A stretch of DNA of 64,000 nucleotides from contig NZ_JBNILH010000006.1 of assembly GCF_050107595.1 (NCBI RefSeq), positions 253,573 through 317,572 on the forward strand, given 5' to 3'. A program made the translations under genes and the position numbers. The DNA is from Bacillus_AB infantis_C. Lineage in GTDB: Bacteria; Bacillota; Bacilli; Bacillales; Cytobacillaceae. Each line of letters opens with the position of its first letter. Position 1 is the first letter of the stretch. The notes beneath the pieces are model-generated. The model was not told the DNA's origin. It did no database searches and saw only the letters and a list, made by a program, of their open reading frames with translations. Positions 16,850 to 25,700 of this stretch are shown piece by piece.

Positions 16850-16995
16850 TCTTCCGACACCTCGCTTAGGAAAATAAATAGGGGAAAATGGTTTGTTTCG
16901 TCAAAAGGAAATGCATCCTTGAGTCAATTTCATGGTATGGAGACATTCAGACTCTATTTTTTTGAGTCAGTAAAAGTTCAGGAGCCTCTGTTTAT

Positions 16996-17121
16996 TGGAG
17001 TGGAAGGCACGAAGACTCCTGCGGGATTGCAGCGGCAATGCTGAGACCCCGCAGACGCGGAGCGGTGAGGAGGCTCAGCGTCGCCCCGCGGAAAGCGAAG
17101 TGCCTGGAACGGAAATGAACA
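16996..17121. repeat. GC-rich structured interspersed repeat
   Basis: A 126-base stretch, much richer in G and C than its flanks, contains complementary blocks: GGCAC near the left end and GTGCC near the right, GCGGG against CCCGC, and GACGC against GCGTC. It resembles a repeat I know from intergenic regions of many Bacillaceae, recognisable by GAAGACTCCTGCGGGA, GACCCCGCAG and CCCCGCGGAAAGCGAAG. It can fold as RNA. It lies between the divergent vanW and NUDIX genes, so it is part of a promoter region. Confidence 0.7.
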
Positions 17122-17157
17122 GACCCCATATGAATACTATCCCAAGGAGGATATAAA

Positions 17158-17616
17158 ATGATCAGAACAGCTTCAAAAGCAATTATTATCAAGGATGGGT
17201 GCCTGCTTGCCATCAAGATGCATGACAGCGGGGAGGATTTTTATGTCCTTCCCGGCGGCGGCCAGGAAAACAGCGAAAATCTGCATGCCAATCTGCAGCG
17301 CGAATGCCTCGAAGAAGTCGGCGTACCTGTCGAAATTGGCAGCCTGCTGTTTGTACGTGATTATATCGGCAGCAGCCATGGCTATGAAGGCCACGCAGGA
17401 CTGCACCAAGTAGAATTCTTTTTTGCCTGCAGCATTCAGGCTGAAGTCTCTCCGAAATCTGGAAGCATCCCGGATAAAAATCAGGTTGGGATTGAATGGC
17501 TTCCTCTAAAGGAATTGGCAGACCGCCCTTTATTTCCTGCCTCCATCAGGGAGCTGATCACTAGGCATGCAGATGGAGAAACAGGACTGCCTGTTTATAT
17601 GGGTGATGTCAATTGA
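17158..17616 (+). CDS. NUDIX hydrolase
   Basis: 152 residues with a complete Nudix box (G-GQENS-E-NLHANLQ-RE-C-LEEVGV, about 37-58), which binds the metal ions for cleaving nucleoside-diphosphate-linked compounds. It begins IRTASKAIIIKDGCLLAIK, as usual for the family. AAGGAGG lies eight bases before the ATG. The substrate is unknown. It is a single gene with a hairpin terminator over its stop codon. Confidence 0.88.
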   Translation: MIRTASKAIIIKDGCLLAIKMHDSGEDFYVLPGGGQENSENLHANLQRECLEEVGVPVEIGSLLFVRDYIGSSHGYEGHAGLHQVEFFFACSIQAEVSPKSGSIPDKNQVGIEWLPLKELADRPLFPASIRELITRHADGETGLPVYMGDVN

Positions 17617-17646
17617 CTGAAGCTTAAATCCTCTTCAGTCAATAAA
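17613..17646 (+). terminator. terminator of the NUDIX gene
   Basis: A perfect 10-bp stem (TTGACTGAAG / CTTCAGTCAA) includes the stop codon and is followed by AT-rich sequence. Confidence 0.75.
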
Positions 17647-17697
17647 AATAGATCATTTTATAGTATTATATCCTAATTAGAGTGACCAGGAAGCCTT

Positions 17698-17890
17698 AAA
17701 ATAAGCGGAGTTTTTCCGGTTAGGCTGCTGACTATGGCACGGGTAGGTGTAAATAAGCGGAGGATTTCCGGTTAAGCGGAGCGAAGTTGCCCATTTTACT
17801 GTTTTCTGAGTCGATAGTCGGAATTTCTCCTTCTATTTGAGCCATTTTTAGAGTTTTTTCGAAATTAGGGGGATTTTCTCCGCTTATTTT
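17698..17890. repeat. AATAAGCGGA-type intergenic repeats
   Basis: This gene-free stretch holds two direct copies of AAATAAGCGGAG followed by TTTCCGGTTA (17699-17723 and 17751-17775), a third AAGCGGAG, and an inverted copy TCTCCGCTTATTTT at 17877-17890. Blocks like this recur between genes of many Bacillaceae. I see no coding potential between 17650 and 18040. Confidence 0.7.
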
Positions 17891-18041
17891 CAATCTGTTA
17901 CTGATTCCTCATTCAGGGGCGGGAAGGTCCGCTCTTTTTTGGCTGGACGGGGAAGAACCCGTCTTCTGAAAGATTAGCTTAGCACGACTTATAAGAATGG
18001 CAAGATACCAACAATCAATAATAAAAGAGTCTTATTTTAAC

Positions 18042-18073
18042 AAAAAATGCTGAGGCGCATCACCCTCAGCATT
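18042..18073 (-). terminator. terminator of yueI
   Basis: A perfect 10-bp stem (AATGCTGAGG / CCTCAGCATT) followed on the minus strand by TTTTTTG. Confidence 0.88.
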
Positions 18074-18085
18074 CCCTATCCTTAG

Positions 18086-18529
18086 TCACTTTTGAAAAAG
18101 CTTCTGGAAAAATCCAGCCACCCCCTTTTTTTCCTTCTTTTCAGGCGATTCCTTTCGAGGCTTGTCACTGCTGATATAAATCTCTTCCTTATCTATCGCA
18201 TGGTCATAAGCAAGGACAAGTCCAATTTCTGAATTATGCTCTTTGTTTGTGACAATGGTATATTCGACTCCATATTGTGACGCGAGCTTTATATACTTTG
18301 ATAAGTAAGAGTAATTCATGTTCCCGTTTAAGTATAGATGGGCCGATGGGTTATCCTTCAGCGCAGCTTCCGCCTCCCGGATCGTCCCCTCTCTTCTGAC
18401 CTGGGGCTGGGTGAGTGCAACCACAATCCGCTCCCTGATCGTTCCGAGGAATTTTCTCCGTTCATCCGGTTTTGTCTGCTTCTGCCCATACATTCCCTGC
18501 TTCACGTAATCATCCACATTTTGGGGCAT
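18086..18529 (-). CDS. yueI: YueI-family protein (DUF1694)
   Basis: 147 residues. The block KPDERRKFLGTIRERIVVALT at about 20-40 and HLYLNGNMNYSYLSKYIKLA near 64-83 match YueI of B. subtilis. The fold is small alpha/beta and probably cytoplasmic. The C-terminus carries an extra lysine/glutamate-rich linker and a FFQKLFQK tail. Function is unknown. AGAGGAGG lies seven bases before the ATG. It is a single-gene unit. Confidence 0.87.
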   Translation of the reverse strand: MPQNVDDYVKQGMYGQKQTKPDERRKFLGTIRERIVVALTQPQVRREGTIREAEAALKDNPSAHLYLNGNMNYSYLSKYIKLASQYGVEYTIVTNKEHNSEIGLVLAYDHAIDKEEIYISSDKPRKESPEKKEKKGVAGFFQKLFQK

Positions 18530-18622
18530 CCCCGCACCTCCTCTAGTATCAGGCTACTATTATGTATGTTAATTTGTCTAAGAATGTGATGCTCCTCTTT
18601 TTACTATTCCTTTTCCCGGATA

Positions 18623-18650
18623 AAAAAAACCCTCCTTTGTCCAAGGAGGG
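18623..18650 (-). terminator. terminator of aceA
   Basis: An 8-bp perfect stem (CCCTCCTT / AAGGAGGG) followed on the minus strand by eight T residues, 12 bases after the aceA stop codon. Confidence 0.9.
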
Positions 18651-18661
18651 AGAATCGAACG

Positions 18662-19945
18662 CTATTTGGACACCGTAAACTGTTCTTCCTCAGTCGAACC
18701 CTTCAGTGCAGTGGTGGAGGATGTGCCACCTGAGACAACCATGGAAACCTGGTCAAAATAGCCTGTGCCGACCTCCCGCTGATGGCGGGTGGCCGTATAG
18801 CCGAATTCCTCGCTGGCGAATTCCCTTTGCTGGAGCTCGGAATAGGCGGCCATCCCCCTGTCTTTATAACCCCTTGCCAGTTCAAACATGCTGTGGTTCA
18901 AGGCATGGAATCCTGCCAGCGTAACAAATTGGAATTTATAGCCCATCCCGCCAAGCTCTTTCTGGAATTTTGCAATAGTTTCATCATCCAGCTTTTTCTT
19001 CCAGTTAAATGAAGGCGAGCAGTTGTAGGCAAGCAATTTTCCCGGGAACCTTTCATGGATGGCCTCCGCAAACCTTCTCGCCTCCTCCAGATCCGGTTCG
19101 GATGTTTCACACCAGATCAAATCTGCATAAGGGGCATAGGCAAGCCCGCGGGCGATGGCCTGATCAAGCCCTGCCCTGGTCCGGAAAAAGCCTTCCGGCG
19201 TCCTCTCCCCCATGATGAACGGGTGATCATATGGATCGACATCACTGGTGATCAAATCAGCCGCATTGGCATCTGTCCGTGCTACCAGCACAGTCGGGAC
19301 ATCCATTACATCTGCCGCCAGCCTGGCAGCGATCAGATTTTTCACGGCTGTCTGTGTCGGCAGAAGCACCTTTCCGCCAAGATGGCCGCATTTCTTTTCT
19401 GAGGAAAGCTGGTCTTCAAAATGGACACCCGCCGCTCCTGCCTCGATCATCCCTTTCATCAGCTCAAACACATTCAGCTGTCCCCCGAACCCGGCTTCTG
19501 CGTCTGCAACAATCGGGGCAAACCAGTCAATAGAATGGTCGCCTTCACTGTGTGTAATCTGATCAGCCCGCTGCAGCGCCTGATTGATCCGCTTGACCAC
19601 CTGCGGAACACTGTTGGCAGGATAAAGGCTTTGGTCAGGGTACATATGGCCGGAAAGATTGGCATCTGCCGCAACCTGCCAGCCGCTCAAATAAATCGCC
19701 TTCAGCCCGGCTTTCACCTGCTGGACAGCCTGGTTTCCTGTCAAAGCCCCCAGCGCATTCACAAAATCTTCCTCATGAACCAGCTTCCACAGTTTGTCGG
19801 CACCTCTTCTTGCCAGCGTGTGTTCAATCCGGACAGATCCCCGCAGCCTTAAGACATCCTCCGCCGAATATGGCCGCTCGATCCCCTTCCACCTCTTATC
19901 CATATCCCAGTTTTCCTGCAATGCGGCAGCCGTTTCATTCACCAT
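18662..19945 (-). CDS. aceA: isocitrate lyase
   Basis: AceA splits isocitrate into glyoxylate and succinate, the first step of the glyoxylate shunt, allowing growth on acetate or fatty acids. The 427-residue product has the catalytic KKCGHLGG loop (Cys186) and the GWQVAADANLSGHMYPDQS block near 88-106. The start is ATG 19945, with AAGGAGG seven bases upstream; an ATG two codons earlier touches that signal. A good TATAAT -10 lies upstream near 20000. No malate synthase gene is in this window, although the two are often adjacent. Confidence 0.96.
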   Translation of the reverse strand: MVNETAAALQENWDMDKRWKGIERPYSAEDVLRLRGSVRIEHTLARRGADKLWKLVHEEDFVNALGALTGNQAVQQVKAGLKAIYLSGWQVAADANLSGHMYPDQSLYPANSVPQVVKRINQALQRADQITHSEGDHSIDWFAPIVADAEAGFGGQLNVFELMKGMIEAGAAGVHFEDQLSSEKKCGHLGGKVLLPTQTAVKNLIAARLAADVMDVPTVLVARTDANAADLITSDVDPYDHPFIMGERTPEGFFRTRAGLDQAIARGLAYAPYADLIWCETSEPDLEEARRFAEAIHERFPGKLLAYNCSPSFNWKKKLDDETIAKFQKELGGMGYKFQFVTLAGFHALNHSMFELARGYKDRGMAAYSELQQREFASEEFGYTATRHQREVGTGYFDQVSMVVSGGTSSTTALKGSTEEEQFTVSK

Positions 19946-20064
19946 TTTCATTCCTCCTTAATGTTATAATACAGTTTGAAACTTATGTTTTGTATTATAT
20001 AACAGAAAATTCAAAAAAGGAACAGCTTTTTGGTGAAATTTTTTATAATCCTGCAAAATTGCAT

Positions 20065-20649
20065 TTAGCGTGCAAGGCTTTGAATATCCGCCAGAATTTC
20101 TTCAACAGAAATACTTTCCTTTAAGCCGGCCATATCATATTCTGCCCGGATAAAATGATTCTGGTCAACCAGATACATTTTAGTACTGTGGGCTACTACA
20201 CCGCCATTGTCCATTTTGATATTCATATTGAAGTTTTCCGTCACTCTCTTAATATCTGGTTCCCTTCCGCTCAAGAACTTCCATCCTTTAAAGTCTGCAT
20301 GAAAATGATTGGCATATTCCCTGACTTTCTCTTCAGTATCATTTACCGGATCAAATGAAATGGATACAATTTCAGCTTCACTGCCAAAAAGGTTTTCATC
20401 TTTAAGTCTATCCTGCACCTTCTTTAAATCTGTCATGGTTAAAGGACAGACATCCGGACAGCTTGTGTAGAAGAAATTCACGAGCTTTACCTTGTTGTTA
20501 GCTGAATCATATTCTGAGCTCTGAATTGCTTCAAGGCTAAATGCTTCTACTTTTTTGATTTTCGGCAGGCTTCCACTTTCAGGCCAAAAGACATATGTCA
20601 GACAAAAGCCGGCTAATACAGCCAGTGTGGCAATAATACGGGCAATCAT
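20065..20649 (-). CDS. SCO1/SenC-family copper chaperone
   Basis: 194 residues with an N-terminal membrane anchor (about 3-21) and a thioredoxin-fold domain outside the cell. The copper ligands of Sco proteins are all present: C64 and C68 in TSCPDVCP and H154 in VVAHSTKMYLVD. Sco proteins deliver copper to oxidases, classically the CuA site of cytochrome oxidase. The position beside a multicopper oxidase cluster suggests that here it may supply MnxG. The start is ATG 20649 with AGGTGGG upstream. Confidence 0.88.
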   Translation of the reverse strand: MIARIIATLAVLAGFCLTYVFWPESGSLPKIKKVEAFSLEAIQSSEYDSANNKVKLVNFFYTSCPDVCPLTMTDLKKVQDRLKDENLFGSEAEIVSISFDPVNDTEEKVREYANHFHADFKGWKFLSGREPDIKRVTENFNMNIKMDNGGVVAHSTKMYLVDQNHFIRAEYDMAGLKESISVEEILADIQSLAR

Positions 20650-20824
20650 TATAAATCCCACCTATCACTTTTAGTTAATAAAGCCTTATACATATATTTA
20701 TTCACCCATGAGGATTATGTTTGGCCGCATATCCCGTAAACCTTGTTTATTAGCAGCTGGAAAAGGCCCTGCACTCCCAATTCTTCTGTTTGCAGCATAT
20801 GTACAAGCAAATTTAAGCAGGATA

Positions 20825-20833
20825 CATAAATTA
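20825..20833 (+). promoter_or_regulatory. weak sigma-K-like -10 before the Cys-rich gene
   Basis: CATAAATTA fits the CATAnnnTA -10 of the mother-cell sigma factor K. The nearest AC for a -35 is at 20 bp rather than 16-17, so this is weak. Confidence 0.35.
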
Positions 20834-20864
20834 ATACTATCAATACAGAAATGAGGTGATTATT

Positions 20865-21038
20865 GTGAGCTGTTATCGTTCCAGGGCATTCAATTGCTGT
20901 CATCAGAGAAAAGGCTGTGTATCACTATGCGGATGCAAGAGTCCATGTGATATTTCCAGATTTTACGGCTGCGGAAGCAAAAATCAATGCTGTTTTGATA
21001 GATTTTTCTGCTCATGCCCGAGAACTATTTGCTTTTAG
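20865..21038 (+). CDS. cysteine-rich small protein (57 aa), probable spore-surface protein
   Basis: Twelve of 57 residues are cysteine, in CC and CxC groups (NCCHQRKGC, LCGCKSPC, NQCCFDRFFCSC). It also has many Arg and Phe and no signal peptide. Such proteins are typical of Bacillus spore coat and exosporium layers, where they cross-link. The start is GTG 20865 with GAGGTG about six bases upstream. It lies 30 bases before a His/Cys-rich gene on the same strand. I do not recognise a named family. Confidence 0.65.
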   Translation: MSCYRSRAFNCCHQRKGCVSLCGCKSPCDISRFYGCGSKNQCCFDRFFCSCPRTICF

Positions 21039-21068
21039 ATAAAAATCAGAGCCTTTGACTTTCAAAGA

Positions 21069-21911
21069 ATGAGGGATGGAACTTTGAATAACAATCCAGA
21101 AAAATTCTGCAGCATTTGCCAAGGTGGCAAGGGAGAACGCACTTACAGCTACCTTCCCCACTATCAGAAAAAAGCAGGCCCGCATTTACAGGATGGCCTT
21201 AATGAGAATTACGCTTCAGGTAAAAACCTATATGCCGCATATCCAGAGTATAGTTCGTATGGCATTAAAAGCTTGCCTTATATTGATAAGCTCCAAATGC
21301 AGAGGCTCTCTCTTTCGGAATATGAAAAAATCATTGAACGGCATATTATTTCAACTTTAGGAGGAAGTGAAATGAAAGACCCTCATCATCAGCCGCACTG
21401 CTCATGCTGCGGAAACCATAAGAATGATCATTATGATAGAAACCATTACCACCACTCGCATTTTCACCCAGACAAGCATCCTTGCTCTTGCCATGACAAT
21501 TTTCATCAGGATAAACATGCTTGTTCATGCCATGACGATTTTCACCATTCTCAAATGGCTGACAGCTTTTTATGTGATGACAGATTCCAAATCAGACTCG
21601 GCGGCCTGCAGGGAAATCTCGCTTTCCGCCTGAGACAGCTGATTGACTGTAAAGTAAAGATGCAGCTCGAATGCGGGGGCAGCTGTGAAGAAATTTTGGC
21701 AAAAATATGCTTTGTCGGCTCAAACTTTGTTGAGGTAAAAGTTACTGAGGTATTAGAAGCTGAAGAAGAGGAAGAAGACTTGGATGAAGAAATTGATAAC
21801 TGCTGTGAAGGCAAAAAGAAGAAGAAGCAAAATAAATTCCGCATAATCCCTATGGAAGACGTTAAATGGGTAGAGTTTAAAGAAAACAACTGCAACTGCG
21901 GCCACTGCTGA
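21069..21911 (+). CDS. His/Cys-rich spore-coat-like protein, with an internal start at 21372
   Basis: Up to 280 residues. Residues 106-160 are packed with His and Cys, including two consecutive 14-residue copies H-x-DKH-x-CSCHD-x-FH (133-146 and 146-159), a likely metal-binding region. Residues 175-275 contain a small beta domain (LAKICFVGSNFVEVKVTEV, then an acidic stretch, then FRIIPMEDVKWVEF) of a pattern shared with neighbours. The upstream start is unclear: ATG 21069 has no ribosome-binding site, and TTG 21084 has GAGGGATGG. A far better start, AGGAGG seven bases before ATG 21372, lies inside and would give a 179-residue protein. It may be a fusion of two genes or make two products. Confidence 0.7.
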   Translation: MRDGTLNNNPEKFCSICQGGKGERTYSYLPHYQKKAGPHLQDGLNENYASGKNLYAAYPEYSSYGIKSLPYIDKLQMQRLSLSEYEKIIERHIISTLGGSEMKDPHHQPHCSCCGNHKNDHYDRNHYHHSHFHPDKHPCSCHDNFHQDKHACSCHDDFHHSQMADSFLCDDRFQIRLGGLQGNLAFRLRQLIDCKVKMQLECGGSCEEILAKICFVGSNFVEVKVTEVLEAEEEEEDLDEEIDNCCEGKKKKKQNKFRIIPMEDVKWVEFKENNCNCGHC

Positions 21912-21927
21912 CATAGTAAAAAAATAA

Positions 21928-21952
21928 GGCTGTCAAGAAACTCCTGACAGCC
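21928..21952. terminator. bidirectional terminator at the end of the mnx operon
   Basis: An 8-bp perfect stem (GGCTGTCA / TGACAGCC). On the minus strand it is followed by TTATTTTTTT, so it ends the mnx transcript; it can also stop the convergent plus-strand gene. Confidence 0.85.
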
Positions 21953-21964
21953 TGGGGATTGCAG

Positions 21965-22699
21965 CTAGCTGCAGTCCTTTTTTATTTTTATCCTTATATA
22001 GAGAATTTCTTCCAACGGAATGTTCCTAGTCCTTCCTTTAAAACAGAAGCTAAGATATTCCCGGTGAACAGCCTTAATAATCCCTTTTTCCTTTAGAGCT
22101 TCTGTTACAAGCCCGATCTTTTGCCCCTCGAACAGGAGCAGGTAGATTTCCAGAGTCAGGCCAAAGAACAGCTGGATCAGCTCAGGAGAGGAAGAAACAA
22201 CTCTTCCAAAATCAAAGGCAATGGACCTTCTAAGGCATGGTTCTATTTCTAAAAGCCTTAGCCCTTTGTCAGGCTCGGCGAACCGGTTGACAGGCTTGAT
22301 AGCGCAAATATTTTCATAGGGGATAATGAGTTGATTAGCTTCTGATCTGATGATGGCAAAGTCCCTGCCTGCCAGATGAATTCTTCCTTTAAGTGTCTGG
22401 GGAAGCTCCGCGATCTGAAATTCAGCAACTTGTCCGGCAAGACCATTTAACGCCTGCTCCAGCACCTGGTTTCTTTCCCTTCCGGCTTCTTCATCTTCGC
22501 CCCTTAGCCCGATATCCAGCAAGAATTGGTTTACAGCATCTATTTTCGCTTCAAGCAGTTCCAGCTCCTCCATTGGCTGGCAGCCAGTGGGCGAAGGCAG
22601 TCCTGGCTGCTGGATTCTTGGCGGACAGCATTCAAACGGGATATCAAAATCATTATGAGCACATCTGCCCGATACATTCGTTTCTCCTTCTAAACTCAT
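21965..22699 (-). CDS. mnx-cluster protein with two small beta-domain repeats
   Basis: 244 residues following the multicopper oxidase by 36 bases on the same strand. The N-terminal 30 residues contain CC and several Cys and Pro. A helical stretch follows at about 45-95. Two beta-type units then appear: LKGRIHLAGRDFAIIRSEANQ ending in IIPYENICAI near 105-140, and VHREYLSFCFKGRTRNIPLEEILYIRI near 212-238. The same pattern occurs in the mnxD-like protein. The start is ATG 22699 with AGGAGG upstream. Probably a spore-surface partner; function unknown. Confidence 0.7.
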   Translation of the reverse strand: MSLEGETNVSGRCAHNDFDIPFECCPPRIQQPGLPSPTGCQPMEELELLEAKIDAVNQFLLDIGLRGEDEEAGRERNQVLEQALNGLAGQVAEFQIAELPQTLKGRIHLAGRDFAIIRSEANQLIIPYENICAIKPVNRFAEPDKGLRLLEIEPCLRRSIAFDFGRVVSSSPELIQLFFGLTLEIYLLLFEGQKIGLVTEALKEKGIIKAVHREYLSFCFKGRTRNIPLEEILYIRIKIKKDCS

Positions 22700-22735
22700 A
22701 CAATTCACCTCCTAAAGAATAAGGGGCCTAACCCC

Positions 22736-25700
22736 TTATTCTGTTTTGTCAACCTGGATCCTGGCCAGACACTTTTGCAATTCCTGATGGACCCTCATAA
22801 TGCCCCAGAATCCTGGCTCAATTCCCCATCGGATGTTGCCTGATCGGAACATATAATCTCCCGGGTAGCCATAAAGGCTTCCTGCTCCATATAAGAGCCG
22901 AAGGTCATTCACTCTTCCCATCACATTCTCGCCTTGAACGGATTTAATGGATGAATTCATGTTTGACGTGTCAATATGCCAATAATGCCCATGAACATGG
23001 AAGGTCTGCGTCCTTCTTCTTTCAGAAGGATAGGCATAACGGAAGATTATCGGATCATTGGGATAGGCCTGGAATACGGGTGTCGCCGGGTCTCCATGCA
23101 CCTTGGAGCTGAAAAGGTCTTCCAGCCTCTGTACTTCCCTCCATCTGTTGATCAGCCTCTCGCTTCTGTAATTGAATCCTCTTGACCCCTGATCATACGT
23201 GTCAAGCAAGTCTGGTTCCTGTTCCACCTCGGGGATGATGGCATCGGTTGGATCGATTATCAGCTGATCCTTCTTGTCAACGAGGCGGACTCCGTCATGC
23301 ATGATGACAACAAATTCTCTCGTATCAGGAAGCAGAGGATTTCGAAGTACAGCCTGGCTGCCGGATTTTACCGGGAGCAATGTCATTGGATCCAAGTATC
23401 GGGTTCCTCTCGGCTCGGCAATGAACATACCGAATGCCCCTTGGGAACGATGGCTGCGGATGTCCGCCATATCCCAAAGTCCGCAGGCTCCGAATGCTTC
23501 TTCCACAAACCACTTGTACGTAAATGACTCGCCTGGACCGACTGTTTGATCATAATTGAATCCCACTGTTTCGCCAGAGGAAGTCCTCACATCATAATCC
23601 AAAAGCTGGGGATGCAAAGAAATCCTCAAAGAAGGCGGGTAAGGTGCCTGCTCTTTTACCTGCGGATAAGGATAAATGCCATCAGCAAAAGGAAATAACC
23701 CCGGAACTAAGCGGTTGGTAAGCGTTACTTCTACCAATTCTCCCGCATTCCCCCGCAGGACAAGCGGCTCGGGATTCAGCCGCCCGGCCAGGATATCTGG
23801 CACATCTTCCGCCAGAGCAAAAATGACTGCATACGGATCATGATCGCAATACCGGTTGTAGATGACCTGATGCTGGAAGGCAACTACATGATATCTTCTT
23901 ACTGGTGCCCCAGCTGGTGCAGTGCTTATTGCTTCGGGAGGCTGGCATGGCGGCAGCCCGGTGCATACAGGAAGCGGGCTAGTCTTTTGGGGTGGATCAG
24001 GACGATCCGGCAGCGGAATCAAGTCTTCTTCCATTTCGCTGTAAGCCCTGATCAGTCCCCATAAGCCATTCCACAGATCTTCCTCTGTTTCAAAAGCCCA
24101 GAAATAATCGCCCGCTCTCGGGATATAGGTTTCAAGGGTAAAGGACTCAGATATTCCAATAGTCTTTTGATCTTCCATGGTAGAGTCGAGCGTCCTCCTT
24201 TCAGAGAGCCACTTTAAGCCATGAAGATTAAAGCTGTGTGATTCCTCATGCGCTCCCTGCAGCAGGCGGATTCTGATTGAATCTCCCTTATAAGCCTTGA
24301 ATACAGCAGTATAAGGATCTCCTTTGACAAATGAACTAAAGGAATAGGCCGGATCGCAATCTTCCCCGAGCCTGAATTGAAGCGGCTCATTCCTTAGATT
24401 CACCCCGAACACTCCTGGGTCGTCCAAAGAACCCGGGAATGGAGGCGGGGCCAAAGGACAGCCGTTTTTATCAAAAAGCATGGCGAAATCCTGGGCAAAG
24501 ATGGCATAATCACGATAATCGGGAATCAGCGGATTTGTGACTGTAACCTCCACGCCCCTGTCCGTTTCTTCCCCTGTTGTACTATCCAGGATTTTCGAAA
24601 ATCGGGGATGCACAACCCCGGATCCGAATACTCCGTGGTTTTCCTGAACCGTTGCAAACAAGTGATCATGGAAGAACCAGGCCTTTAGCTCCGTTTCTGC
24701 ATACCACTCATACCGGATGGTTTGTCCCGGCAGCACAGAGCTGTCATAATTCCAGCCTACATTAGCTGCATCCGAACACAAGACATCAAATTTAACGAAA
24801 TGAATGTGCATGCCGCATTCATACGTTCTCGTCACTAATTGAAAGGCGCTTCCATCCAGTACATTCGGAATGCGGTTTGTGAAGTTCCCCCGGATACAGG
24901 CGCCTGCCGGAATATGAAACACGAGCGGCTCAGGCTTCTTTTTGCCTGAAAGGACATCATCAAGGTCTTTGTCCAGCACATAGAATCTTCCGACTGGATC
25001 GTTCCAGCCTTCCCTGTTATAGGTAAGAGGCATCTCTATCAGAGAAATATCAAACTCGTAAACGACCGGATTTCCTAAACAGGAATCTGCAAATACGGCC
25101 CCGGGCCTGGCGTTTGGCACCGCAGCATTCCTCTCAAGCTCCGTCAAACCCCTTCCGCCGACAATGCCTAAAGGCGGCCTTGGTGCTTTGCTGCCTACCT
25201 TGCCGGGAATAAAGTTAGGAAACCCGGGCCTTTCTGCTGTGGGGACTGGAGGCGGAGGCCTATCCGGCAATGGCTGCAGGGCATGAATCGGTTCACCATT
25301 CGGGTAGCACTGGCTTCCATCCTGCAGGGTGTCAAAAATTCGCTGCAGGCCCCACATCCCGACCTCAAAATGGGGATACAGATGACAATGTATAATGATA
25401 TCGCCGATTGCCTGCTGCAGACTGCCTGCACCATATAGCGGCGCTACTGTATAATGCATTTGCGGAGAAATCGACTGGGAGTCAATTAGTTCGGAATCGA
25501 CATTGCTGAGATCTTTGAACCACTGATGCACATGATAGTGAAAAACGTGTGTTTCCTTAACTCCTCCATGGATCACCCGGACTTTCACAGGATCCCCTTT
25601 ATAGGCCCGTAAAATCGGTGTGCTTGGATCGCCGAACACCCATGAGTCGTGATGGACTTCCTCACCGTCACATTCAGGACAGACAATCCCTTCTTCAATG

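Noticed and set aside
20715..20903. Minus-strand frame of 62 codons opposite the Cys-rich gene
   Set aside because: No ribosome-binding site and it overlaps a better-supported plus-strand gene and its upstream region.
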